Of a stretch of 64,000 nt of DNA, positions 44,984-53,236 are shown piece by piece. The notes beneath the pieces were generated by a model that saw nothing but the letters and a program-made list of their open reading frames with translations, had not been told where the DNA came from and did not search any database. The stretch is from contig JAQUHB010000005.1 of the NCBI GenBank assembly GCA_028683835.1, forward strand, positions 42,187 to 106,186, read 5' to 3'. The position numbers and the translations under genes are program-made. Numbering within the stretch: the first letter of the stretch is position 1; the number at the start of each line of letters is the position of its first letter. Origin of the DNA: Sulfurimonadaceae bacterium. Lineage in GTDB: Bacteria > Campylobacterota > Campylobacteria > Campylobacterales > Sulfurimonadaceae.

Positions 44984-45778
44984 ATGAATGCTATAGAATT
45001 AACAGCAATTATCAGTTTTGCATTTTTAGGTTCCATTGGTCATTGTATTGGTATGTGCGGTGGTTTTATAATGACGTACACGATGGCAAAAGTAAAACCT
45101 ACGGATTCAAAATTTGTACAATCTCTCTATCATCTTTCATATAATCTTGGTCGCGTTGCAACATACACTATACTGGGTGCTCTTTTTGGATATTTTGGTT
45201 CATTATGGGAAATAAATCCGCTTGTCAGATCAATAATGTTTTCATTAGCTGGTATTTTGATGGTCGTTATGGGACTTTCTTTTGCAGGAAAACTTAAGTT
45301 CCTTAATTCGATTGAAGTACCAATTAGCAACTATAGCTGGTTTAAAAAAATGTTTATGTATCAGATGAATTCTGGCAATAAAAGCAGCTTTTTTATTCTA
45401 GGTATGCTAAATGGTCTTTTCCCTTGTGGTTTGGTATATACGATGTTAGTTACCGCTGCAACGACATCTTCGGCACTTTATGGTGCACTTGTCATGTTCA
45501 TTTTTGGAATTTTTACAATACCTACTCTATTTACTTTTGCTTTTGTGGTAAGTTTATTTTCTGGACAAAAGTTTCGTGCTTTGATGATTCAGTTAGCAGC
45601 ATTAACCGTGATTATTTTTGGAATTTGGACAATTTATAAAGCGTACCTTCAATTTGATTTTTGGATTAATACAAATAAAGTGGTACATAAAGTCGAACCG
45701 ATTCAAATGAAGTGTGGCCCAGCCATGAAATGTGCCGCAGGTAAATGCGGTACAGGTAAATGCGGCTCGCAGCAATAG
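44984..45778 (+). CDS. Sulfite exporter TauE/SafE-like (UreH-domain) protein with Cys-rich tail
   Basis: A 264-residue inner membrane protein with about six membrane segments. The first has the metal-type motif GSIGHCIGMCGGF, and a mid-segment FILGMLNGLFPCGLVYTML, both typical of the UreH/TauE branch found beside cytochrome oxidase genes and related to DsbD-like transport. After the last membrane segment the tail reads MKCGPAMKCAAGKCGTGKCG, a run of CxxxxxC and CG repeats suited to bind copper or another soft metal. Placed just before ccoNOQP, it may handle copper for cbb3 oxidase assembly (inference). Confidence 0.78.
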   Translation: MNAIELTAIISFAFLGSIGHCIGMCGGFIMTYTMAKVKPTDSKFVQSLYHLSYNLGRVATYTILGALFGYFGSLWEINPLVRSIMFSLAGILMVVMGLSFAGKLKFLNSIEVPISNYSWFKKMFMYQMNSGNKSSFFILGMLNGLFPCGLVYTMLVTAATTSSALYGALVMFIFGIFTIPTLFTFAFVVSLFSGQKFRALMIQLAALTVIIFGIWTIYKAYLQFDFWINTNKVVHKVEPIQMKCGPAMKCAAGKCGTGKCGSQQ

Positions 45779-45827
45779 CCAAATTAGTGGTCAGTTGGGT
45801 GAATGTTACTAAAATATACAAAAAAAT

Positions 45828-45845
45828 AAATTTAAGCTTAAATTT
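45828..45845. promoter_or_regulatory. 18-bp perfect palindrome upstream of ccoN
   Basis: AAATTTAAG (45828-45836) and CTTAAATTT (45837-45845) make a spacer-free palindrome about 125 bases before ccoN, in the gap after the TauE-like gene. It may be an operator for the cco operon. Confidence 0.45.
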
Positions 45846-45917
45846 TACTTCTATAAACTTCTTACGTATAAATAATTAAATTTTTATATTTCTTCTGCTA
45901 TGATACAGCGTCTATAG

Positions 45918-45936
45918 TCTATACATTAAGTATAGA
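45918..45936. promoter_or_regulatory. Inverted repeat TCTATAC/GTATAGA upstream of ccoN
   Basis: TCTATAC (45918-45924) and GTATAGA (45930-45936), spacer ATTAA, lie 33 bases before the ccoN ATG. It lies just downstream of a -10-like TATGAT (45899-45904). Operator or mRNA leader hairpin. Confidence 0.45.
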
Positions 45937-45969
45937 TTGTTACGCTTTGAATCTTTAAGGAGGCTATAT

Positions 45970-47469
45970 ATGGAAAATCGTCCATTAGAGTATGACTATA
46001 CAGTTGCTAAGATGTTCATGCTTACAACAGTTCTTTTAGGAGCTGTAGGTATGCTTATTGGTGTAATTTTGGCTTCGGAAATGGCTTTTCCTGGTGTTAA
46101 TACAATGCTTGGAAGCTTAGGTCTGAACGAATTTACAAACTTTAGTCGTTTGCGTCCGTTACATACGGATAGTGTTATTTTTGGTTTTACGTTAAGTGGT
46201 ATTTTTGCTACTTGGTATTACGTTGGTCAACGTGTATTAAAAGTCTCAATGGCAGAATCTAAGTTACTAATGTTTCTTGGAAAAATGCATTTCTGGCTAT
46301 ATATACTAGTTGTTGCAGCTGCAGTTGTATCTTTATTTATGGGTATTACAAGCTCAAAAGAGTATGCAGAATTTGAATGGCCGATAGATATCGCTGTTGT
46401 TGTCGTATGGGTAACATGGGGTCTTGGTATTTTTGGTCTTATCGGTATTCGTCGTGAAAGATCTTTATATATCTCAATTTGGTATTATATTGCTACTTTC
46501 TTAGGTATAGCTATGCTTTATCTATTTAACAATATGGAAATTCCTACAATACTGGCAACATCACCAGCTGGTGAAACAGGTATAGGTGCATGGTATCACT
46601 CAGTTTCTATGTATTCAGGTACAAATGATGCACTAGTTCAATGGTGGTATGGTCACAATGCAGTTGCATTTGGTTTTACAGTGCCTATCGTTGCGATGAT
46701 CTACTATTTCCTGCCAAAAGAATCTGGTCAAGCAGTTTATTCATATAAACTTTCTTTACTCTCTTTTTGGGGATTAATGTTTGTTTATTTATGGGCAGGT
46801 GGACACCACCTTCTTTTCTCTACAGTTCCTGACTGGATGCAAACTATGGGATCTGTTTTCTCTGTAGTTCTTATTCTGCCTTCATGGGGTTCCGCGATTA
46901 ACATGCTTCTAACAATGAAGGGTGAGTGGCAACAAGTTGCAACATCTCCATTAATTAAATTCATGGTTTTAGCTTCAACTTTCTATATGTTCTCTACACT
47001 TGAAGGTCCAATTCAAGCTATAAAATCTGTAAATGCAATTGCACACTTTACTGACTGGATTGTTGGTCACGTACATGATGGTACACTTGGATGGGTTGGA
47101 TTTATGATTATGGCAGCATTATTTCATATGGCTCCACGTGTATTTAAACGTGAACTTTATTCAAAATCATTGATGGGAACACAGTTTTGGATTCAAACTT
47201 TGGGTGTTGTTTTATACTTCACGTCTATGTGGATCGCTGGTATAACACAAGGTATGATGTGGCGTGCTCACGATGAATATGGTAACTTAGCTTACTCATT
47301 TATCGATACAGTAACAGCTCTTCATCCTTACTATACAATCCGTGCTGTCGGTGGTCTTTTATATCTAATAGGTTTCTTTATGTTTGCATATAACATTTAT
47401 AAAACTATGACATCGGGTCGTCGTGTTGAAGAGAGCGAGCTACAAAGCGCTTCTCCTATGGCAGCATAG
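45970..47469 (+). CDS. ccoN: cbb3-type cytochrome c oxidase subunit I CcoN
   Basis: A 499-residue catalytic subunit with 12 membrane segments and the haem b/haem b3-CuB centre. Haem and copper ligand segments are RLRPLHTDSVIFGF, WYGHNAVAFGFTVPI, YLWAGGHHLLFSTVPDWMQT and VGHVHDGTLGWVGF. The start is ATG 45970 with a perfect AAGGAGG; an in-frame TTG at 45937 is rejected. cbb3 oxidases have high oxygen affinity and suit microaerobic life. Confidence 0.97.
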   Translation: MENRPLEYDYTVAKMFMLTTVLLGAVGMLIGVILASEMAFPGVNTMLGSLGLNEFTNFSRLRPLHTDSVIFGFTLSGIFATWYYVGQRVLKVSMAESKLLMFLGKMHFWLYILVVAAAVVSLFMGITSSKEYAEFEWPIDIAVVVVWVTWGLGIFGLIGIRRERSLYISIWYYIATFLGIAMLYLFNNMEIPTILATSPAGETGIGAWYHSVSMYSGTNDALVQWWYGHNAVAFGFTVPIVAMIYYFLPKESGQAVYSYKLSLLSFWGLMFVYLWAGGHHLLFSTVPDWMQTMGSVFSVVLILPSWGSAINMLLTMKGEWQQVATSPLIKFMVLASTFYMFSTLEGPIQAIKSVNAIAHFTDWIVGHVHDGTLGWVGFMIMAALFHMAPRVFKRELYSKSLMGTQFWIQTLGVVLYFTSMWIAGITQGMMWRAHDEYGNLAYSFIDTVTALHPYYTIRAVGGLLYLIGFFMFAYNIYKTMTSGRRVEESELQSASPMAA

Positions 47470-47487
47470 AAAGAGGGGGAAAATAAT

Positions 47488-48180
47488 ATGTTTCATTGGT
47501 TAGAAAAACATCCGTTCTTTTTCGCGGTAGGTGTATTTTTAGTAATTGCGTTTGCAGGTTTGGTTGAAATACTTCCGAACTTTGCACAAGCTTCTCAGCC
47601 GGTTGTTGGTACAAAACCATATACTTTGTTAGAGATGGCTGGACGCGAAGTTTATATCAAAAATAGTTGTAATGCTTGTCACTCACAACTTATTCGTCCG
47701 TTTAAAGCTGAAACTGACCGTTATGGTCATTATTCTTTAAGTGGAGAGTATGCTTATGATCGTCCATTCCTTTGGGGTTCAAAACGTATAGGTCCAGATC
47801 TTCACCGTGTTGGTGATTATCGTACGACTGACTGGCATGAAAACCATATGAAAGATCCTGCGGGAGTTGTTCCTGGGTCTATTATGCCAGCTTATACGTG
47901 GATGTTTACAAACTTGGCTGATATCAATACTGCATATGCAGATCAGTTAACAAATGCACAATTTTTCAATGTGCCATACAATAAACCGGTACCTATGAAA
48001 GATGGAACAACTTTAACTGTACCTATGGCAAAATCAGTAGCAGAAGCAAATGCAATGGCATTAGAAGAAGCAAAAACGATTAGTGCTGACATGAAAGATA
48101 AAGATGTTCAAGATATGGTTGCAGCAGGTAAAATTCCTGAAATCGTAGCTTTAATTGCATACTTAAACAGTTTAAAATAG
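47488..48180 (+). CDS. ccoO: cbb3 oxidase monohaem subunit CcoO
   Basis: A 230-residue membrane-anchored cytochrome c: one N-terminal membrane segment (HPFFFAVGVFLVIAFAGLVE) and a periplasmic domain with a single haem motif C61-NAC-H65 (NSCNACHSQLIRPF). It passes electrons from CcoP to CcoN. The conserved YGHYSLSGEYAYDRPFLWGS follows the haem site, and the methionine ligand region GSIMPAYTW is intact. The gene follows ccoN by 18 bases with GAGGGGG as ribosome binding site. Confidence 0.96.
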   Translation: MFHWLEKHPFFFAVGVFLVIAFAGLVEILPNFAQASQPVVGTKPYTLLEMAGREVYIKNSCNACHSQLIRPFKAETDRYGHYSLSGEYAYDRPFLWGSKRIGPDLHRVGDYRTTDWHENHMKDPAGVVPGSIMPAYTWMFTNLADINTAYADQLTNAQFFNVPYNKPVPMKDGTTLTVPMAKSVAEANAMALEEAKTISADMKDKDVQDMVAAGKIPEIVALIAYLNSLK

Positions 48181-48189
48181 GGGTGTAAG

Positions 48190-48390
48190 GTGGATATTTT
48201 TCAACTTCAAGGGTACGCTTATTTTGGACTTGTTACATTGATGGTAGTTATACTTTATAGCTATATCTATCATCTTTACAGTAGTGAAAAAAAAGGGACT
48301 AAAGATTTCGAGAAGTATGGAAATATGGCCTTAAATGATGAGATTGATGATGCTCCGGTTGAAAAAATCTCTAAAGATGAAAAAAAATAA
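48190..48390 (+). CDS. ccoQ: cbb3 oxidase small subunit CcoQ
   Basis: A 66-residue protein with one membrane segment (YAYFGLVTLMVVILYSYIYH) and a charged cytoplasmic tail (SSEKKGTKDFEKYG), the known CcoQ layout. CcoQ stabilises the assembled oxidase. It starts at GTG 48190, nine bases after the ccoO stop, and lies at the expected place between ccoO and ccoP. The sequence is poorly conserved, so position is the main support. Confidence 0.9.
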   Translation: MDIFQLQGYAYFGLVTLMVVILYSYIYHLYSSEKKGTKDFEKYGNMALNDEIDDAPVEKISKDEKK

Positions 48391-48403
48391 GTAGGAGGCA
48401 TAT

Positions 48404-49354
48404 ATGAATAAGCTTTATTTAGCGGGTGCGGGTTTTGTTGCTGCGATGCTAGGTTTTACATATGTTGCGATGGATATCAAGGGTGGTTTAAATGGTGACA
48501 TAGTCAACATGCTAGCTATTCTTGGTGCTATTGCATTGGTCATAGTATCAGTTTTTGTTGTTACTAAGTATGTTCGCCAAATGCAATCTGATACTGCAGG
48601 CGGAGAACTTGCAGAAGAGAATTGGGATAGCATTGGTGAATATAAAAACCCACTTCCAATGGGATGGGCAATTATATTTTTAGGTTTAATTGTTTGGGCA
48701 GCTTGGTATTTCTTAGCTGGCTATCCAGTTAATGCTTACTCTCAAATTGGCGAGTATAATGAAGACTCTGCAAAAGTAAATGCAAAATTTGAAGAAAAGT
48801 ATAAAAACTTATCGGCAGAAGAACTACATAGTATGGGTGAATCTGTTTTCTTGGTAAATTGTGCACCGTGTCACGGCCTTGCAGCTGACGGTATGGATGG
48901 AAAAGCAGCTAATCTTACAAAACGTTTAGAAGCTAAGAGTGTTGTTTATGTAATTAATCATGGTTCGATGAACAATATCGCTGTTTCAACAGATGCAAAT
49001 GGAACTAAAACTACAAGTGCAATGCCTGATCGTAATGGATTGTTCAATTCAACTACAAATGCATTGATTACTGATGCTGAGATCGAAAAAGTTGCAAATT
49101 ATGTTGCAAGTGGTATGAAAGGTGATGGTGCTGATATTTTTGCTAGCACTTGTTCTTCATGTCATGGACCAGATGGTAAAGGTATGGATGGGGTTGCTCC
49201 AAACATAGCAAACTTTACGACAGCTTTTGTTTCAGATATGTTATCACATGGTAAAAAAGGTGCTATTGGTTCAATGCCAGCGTTTACAAACTTAAATGCT
49301 ACACAAGTAAAAGCTGTTTCAACTTACATCACTGATATAAGTAAAGGAGAATAG
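48404..49354 (+). CDS. ccoP: cbb3 oxidase dihaem subunit CcoP
   Basis: A 316-residue membrane protein with two N-terminal membrane segments and a periplasmic part carrying two haem c sites, C153-APC-H157 and C250-SSC-H254. The methionine ligands lie in AMPDRNG and SMPAFTN. It receives electrons from the bc1 complex or soluble cytochromes. The middle LPMGWAIIFLGLIVWAAWYF is the second membrane segment, conserved in the family. DUF4006 follows after one base. Confidence 0.97.
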   Translation: MNKLYLAGAGFVAAMLGFTYVAMDIKGGLNGDIVNMLAILGAIALVIVSVFVVTKYVRQMQSDTAGGELAEENWDSIGEYKNPLPMGWAIIFLGLIVWAAWYFLAGYPVNAYSQIGEYNEDSAKVNAKFEEKYKNLSAEELHSMGESVFLVNCAPCHGLAADGMDGKAANLTKRLEAKSVVYVINHGSMNNIAVSTDANGTKTTSAMPDRNGLFNSTTNALITDAEIEKVANYVASGMKGDGADIFASTCSSCHGPDGKGMDGVAPNIANFTTAFVSDMLSHGKKGAIGSMPAFTNLNATQVKAVSTYITDISKGE

Positions 49355-49355
49355 T

Positions 49356-49574
49356 ATGGTAGATAATAATTTCAAAGGTTCTGGTGTATTTTCACTTGAT
49401 GGAATTACAGGTATGTTAATAGCTACTGTATTATTACTATCTATTTTGGCAGGTTTAACTATATGGGGCTTGGGTGTTCAACAAGCGAATCAACAAAAAT
49501 TTTATAAAGTTGTTGATGAAAAGTCTATTAAAATGATTGATCCTACAAACGGTACACACCGTGTATTAAACTAA
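49356..49574 (+). CDS. DUF4006 family small membrane protein
   Basis: A 72-residue protein with one membrane segment (GMLIATVLLLSILAGLTIWGLG). It matches DUF4006, a family known beside ccoNOQP in Campylobacterota. The N-terminus is short (MVDNNFKGSGVFSLDGIT), and the C-terminal part (QQKFYKVVDEKSIKMIDPT) faces the other side. No function is established; a role in oxidase assembly or stability is likely from the constant position (inference). Confidence 0.85.
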   Translation: MVDNNFKGSGVFSLDGITGMLIATVLLLSILAGLTIWGLGVQQANQQKFYKVVDEKSIKMIDPTNGTHRVLN

Positions 49575-49584
49575 GGAGTTAGTT

Positions 49585-49674
49585 ATGGATAAAATTTTAT
49601 CATGGGGATTGGTTGTTTTAGCTGCAATTACATTATGGTCAGTATTCACTCCAAATCACCTATATTTAGGTTAA
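49585..49674 (+). CDS. 29-residue membrane peptide in the cco operon
   Basis: A short frame with a near-perfect ribosome binding site (AAGGAGT, eight bases before ATG 49585), 10 bases after the DUF4006 stop, ending one base before the next gene's start. It encodes a single hydrophobic segment (LSWGLVVLAAITLWSVFTP) with a short polar end (NHLYLG). The tight packing on both sides and the start signal argue that it is translated. It may be an additional small subunit or assembly factor of the cbb3 oxidase (inference). Confidence 0.65.
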   Translation: MDKILSWGLVVLAAITLWSVFTPNHLYLG

Positions 49675-50388
49675 TTGAACTTGAATAAGTTTAATAGAGG
49701 GCTTTTTGCCCTCATCCTTTTATTTTCTACGTTTTCTTCACTTTCTGCAGAGTATTTATATAAAGATGAAGTTTTATTTAACCCTAAATTGACAGAAGAT
49801 GTCGAAAAAATGGGTAAAGAACTCCATGATAAGACTGGAATCGCTTTACGCTTGGTTGTAATAAAAGAGTTTGATCAAAATCAAACAATAGTTGAATATG
49901 AAAAAAATCTTATAAAGAATTTTAATGAGCCAACTATATTGTTAACGTTTTCTGAGTTAAACCAAAAAGTTGATATACTTTGTCGTCCAGAATCTTTATA
50001 TAAATACTTTGATAAAAGACAGATTTTATCTCCGACTGCTACGGGTGTACAGGCATTTTTTATGGCTGTTTTCTTTAGTGCAAATTTTGATGATTTTAAA
50101 AATAATTTAACTGACTACGGCGGTTCAATTATTCCATTATTGGCAGAAAAATCAAAAGGTAATGAAACTATTAATAAGTATAGTGCTGCACTGTTTAATG
50201 GATATGCTGATATTGCAGAACAAGTTGCTGCATCAAAAAATATTAAGTTAGATACAGCAATTGGAAATACAAACCGAAATGCCATAGAGATAGTTAAAAT
50301 AATATTTTATCTAGGTATCTTGTCTGGGCTTTATTTATATATAAAAAGAAAAATCTATATGAAAAAGAGCAGTAATGAAAAAAAATAA
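49675..50388 (+). CDS. TPM-domain membrane protein of the cco cluster
   Basis: A 237-residue protein with a signal peptide (NRGLFALILLFSTFSSLSAE), a TPM-type domain at about residues 27-115 (LTEDVEKMGKELHDKTGIAL, EPTILLTFSELNQKVDIL) and a C-terminal membrane anchor (IVKIIFYLGILSGLYLYI). TPM domains occur in membrane repair and photosystem assembly proteins and some have phosphatase activity. The start is TTG 49675, directly after the stop of the 29-residue peptide; no ATG is available before the signal peptide. It overlaps the FixH gene by 14 bases. Confidence 0.78.
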   Translation: MNLNKFNRGLFALILLFSTFSSLSAEYLYKDEVLFNPKLTEDVEKMGKELHDKTGIALRLVVIKEFDQNQTIVEYEKNLIKNFNEPTILLTFSELNQKVDILCRPESLYKYFDKRQILSPTATGVQAFFMAVFFSANFDDFKNNLTDYGGSIIPLLAEKSKGNETINKYSAALFNGYADIAEQVAASKNIKLDTAIGNTNRNAIEIVKIIFYLGILSGLYLYIKRKIYMKKSSNEKK

Positions 50389-50881
50389 AGGTCTTCATTG
50401 GCCTATTGGTCTTGCGATAGCGATTATGTGTGTTATAAGCATGGGTGCATGGACAATTGTTGAAACAGCAAAAGAACCGGTTGAAGAGAGTAATCTCTAT
50501 ATGAGAAACTATCAAGATGCTGATGCGAAAGCAAATGATATTATTAATGATAGAATTGCTTTTAATAAACAGTATGATATGCAATATATAAGTAAACAGC
50601 TAAATGTAAATGATGCAGAAATAGTATATAAAATTACTACAAAAGATGGAAAACCGGTTAATGATGCAAACTTGAGTATTATTGTAACTAGACCTCAAGT
50701 TCATAGTCAGGACGTTACGCTTAATAATCCAAAGATTAATGATGGCATTTACAAGTTTAATACAAAACTTCCAGGTATTGGAAGATGGGATATTTTAGCC
50801 AGCGTAGAAATTGGGTCCTTAAAACGATATTACAACTTAAAAGTTGATACAAGATTTGATCTTAAACCAGTAGTATATTAG
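50375..50881 (+). CDS. FixH-like (CcoH-type) oxidase assembly protein
   Basis: A 168-residue protein with one N-terminal membrane segment (WPIGLAIAIMCVISMGAWTI) and a periplasmic immunoglobulin-like domain (VNDAEIVYKITTKDGKPVND, NPKINDGIYKFNTKLPG, GRWDILASVEIG), the layout of FixH. FixH/CcoH is needed for assembly of cbb3 oxidase, with CcoI for copper. It overlaps the TPM gene and is followed within seven bases by addB, an order also known in Campylobacter. Confidence 0.85.
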   Translation: MKKNKGLHWPIGLAIAIMCVISMGAWTIVETAKEPVEESNLYMRNYQDADAKANDIINDRIAFNKQYDMQYISKQLNVNDAEIVYKITTKDGKPVNDANLSIIVTRPQVHSQDVTLNNPKINDGIYKFNTKLPGIGRWDILASVEIGSLKRYYNLKVDTRFDLKPVVY

Positions 50882-50887
50882 TAGGTT

Positions 50888-53236
50888 ATGCAAACGCAGA
50901 CAGTTGTCTTTCCAACCTCTCGTGCCATTCGGCACGAGCTTCTTATCCTTCAAAAATCAACAATTTTTTTACCAAACTTCATCACTATGTCAGAGTTCAT
51001 CGAACGTGTTTGTCTTGTCGAGGGATTTAAAAAAATTGATAACGACACGAGAGTTTTACTGCTTTTGGAAGCATCTGATTTCAAAGAGTTTGAAGCACTG
51101 CAGATAGAGAGAAACTTCTTTACTTTTACTCAAAACAGCACATATGTATTTACACTATTTACAGAGCTTAGCGGAGAAAAAGTTGAGCTCCAAGAGCTCG
51201 AACTAGCAGATACTTATGGCGATTATGAAGAGCATATCTCAATACTAAAAGCTTTACATGGTAGGTATGAAAATCTCTGCTTAAAAAGAAAAATCTTTGA
51301 TCCGATATTTTTGCCAAAATGGTACGAATTTAATGCTGAGTATGTAAAATCACTTGGAGAGATAAAACTTATAGTAGAAGGATATCTGACGGCATTTGAG
51401 CTTGAGATACTGCAAAAATGCGCAGAGGTCGCAAAGGTCAAAATAGAACTCACTACAACGCAGTTCAATAAAAAAGTAAGAGAGAGATTTGCTTCGTTAG
51501 GGTTTATGCTTGAGAGGGATCACAAATACCTTTTGGATCTTAATAGATTAGAGATTCTTGAGCAAGATGATAGCTCTGAAAATAAAAATGTCGAGTGCTA
51601 CAGTTTTAGTGAACATATTTTACAAGTCGCTTTTGTAAAACAAAAAGTGTATGAGTATATAAAAAGCGGTCTCAAATGCGAAGAAATAGTGGTCATCTTG
51701 CCAAATGAGTCTTTTGCGCCACTTTTAAAGCTCTATGATAAAGAGGGGAACTTTAACTTCGCTATGGGGCAAAAGTTTACTCACTCAGAGGCATATGGGC
51801 ATTTAAATGCCGTGTGTGAATACATAGAAACACCGAGTGTACAAAACGGCGCAAGACTCAAAAGATACAAATCCGCATTTTACGAAGTGCTCTATCCTTT
51901 GTATTATAAGAGTATGGATGAGATTGATTTTTCTGAGTTGATGCAAGCGCATTTGATTTGTCTACATAATAAAGCAGAAAAAAAGATAATCGAAGAGGAA
52001 CTCTATAGTTTTGTAAAACTCAAAAATATCTACAGTGAGCTAAATCTTAAATCAACTCTGCACCTTTTTATGCAACGACTCTCCGGGCGTGCATTGGATG
52101 ATATAGGAGGTGGAAAGATAACCGTTATGGGAGTGCTGGAGAGTCGACACGTAGATTATAAAGGTGTCATAATCGTAGATTTTAATGATTCCAATGTTCC
52201 AAAAAGAAGCGAAAAAGATCTCTTTTTAAACTCCGATATCCGAGCATTGGCAAACCTTCCGACTCAAAATGACAGAGAAAATCTTCAAAAACATTATTAT
52301 GCCCTTTTGATGAACAGAGCCAAGCATGTAAGCATCTCATACGTCAAATCAAGCTCCACGATCCCATCAAGATTTTTAACCGAACTTGGTATCAAAGCCA
52401 AAGAAGCAGAAGATGAACTCTCATACGCTGCCATACTTCACAAAGCACATAGTCAAGAGAAAGATGTGCAAGACGAGCCGATAGTCCTAGATTATGATTT
52501 TAGTCATGTACGGCTTTCTGCGACCTCTCTAAAAACTTTTTTGGATTGTAGAAGAAAATATTACTACAAATATATTATGCATATTAAATCTCATGAGATG
52601 CCTCAGGATTTTCCTACAGAGCATCAGATAGGTTTGGATCTACATGAAGCGCTAAAAAATGTATATATGAAAAAAATGGCTTTTAGCGATACAAAAGAGC
52701 TTCATAGTGAGATTTACAATGAGCTTGAACGCATCTCTGGAGCGAGCTCTTTGGAGGTTTATCAGCTCAAACTTTGGAATAGAAAACTCACCTCTTTTGT
52801 CGAAAATGAGATAGGAAGATTTACTGAGGGGACGAAAGTTTTTGAGTGCGAAAAAGAGCTTACATGTAACTATGCGGGGATGGAACTCACAGGTCAGATA
52901 GACCGTATTGACGTCCAAGAAAATGGACTTTATGTACTAGATTATAAAAGCGGAAAATATCCTCTTTATACAGCAAAAACTCTAGAGAAAGCGACAGATT
53001 TTCAGTTGGAGTTTTACTATCTTTTAGCCTCGACTCTGGGCAAAGTAGCAGGATGCGGATATTATGATCTTTCAAGTGGAAAAGTTGTCGATGAGACATT
53101 TTTGCATGAGAAACTTGAACTGCTACAAACGCATCTCAATGAATTACAAGAGCAAAAAAGTTTTGATTTTTGCAAAACAGAAGATGAGAGTAAGTGTACA
53201 TTTTGTGAATTCAAAACGCTTTGTGGACGTGATTGA
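50888..53236 (+). CDS. addB: AddB-type helicase/nuclease subunit
   Basis: A 782-residue partner of AddA in double-strand break resection. The N-terminal half is a degenerate helicase-like fold without a clear Walker A. The C-terminal nuclease has D685-Y-K687 in YVLDYKSGKYP, and an iron-sulfur type cysteine set: C in FLDCRRKYYYKY and three more in the final CKTEDESKCTFCEFKTLCGRD region. This split is the known AddB design in Campylobacterota. It precedes addA with a one-base start/stop overlap (TGATG). A TTACATGTAA site is at 52860-52869. Confidence 0.88.
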   Translation: MQTQTVVFPTSRAIRHELLILQKSTIFLPNFITMSEFIERVCLVEGFKKIDNDTRVLLLLEASDFKEFEALQIERNFFTFTQNSTYVFTLFTELSGEKVELQELELADTYGDYEEHISILKALHGRYENLCLKRKIFDPIFLPKWYEFNAEYVKSLGEIKLIVEGYLTAFELEILQKCAEVAKVKIELTTTQFNKKVRERFASLGFMLERDHKYLLDLNRLEILEQDDSSENKNVECYSFSEHILQVAFVKQKVYEYIKSGLKCEEIVVILPNESFAPLLKLYDKEGNFNFAMGQKFTHSEAYGHLNAVCEYIETPSVQNGARLKRYKSAFYEVLYPLYYKSMDEIDFSELMQAHLICLHNKAEKKIIEEELYSFVKLKNIYSELNLKSTLHLFMQRLSGRALDDIGGGKITVMGVLESRHVDYKGVIIVDFNDSNVPKRSEKDLFLNSDIRALANLPTQNDRENLQKHYYALLMNRAKHVSISYVKSSSTIPSRFLTELGIKAKEAEDELSYAAILHKAHSQEKDVQDEPIVLDYDFSHVRLSATSLKTFLDCRRKYYYKYIMHIKSHEMPQDFPTEHQIGLDLHEALKNVYMKKMAFSDTKELHSEIYNELERISGASSLEVYQLKLWNRKLTSFVENEIGRFTEGTKVFECEKELTCNYAGMELTGQIDRIDVQENGLYVLDYKSGKYPLYTAKTLEKATDFQLEFYYLLASTLGKVAGCGYYDLSSGKVVDETFLHEKLELLQTHLNELQEQKSFDFCKTEDESKCTFCEFKTLCGRD

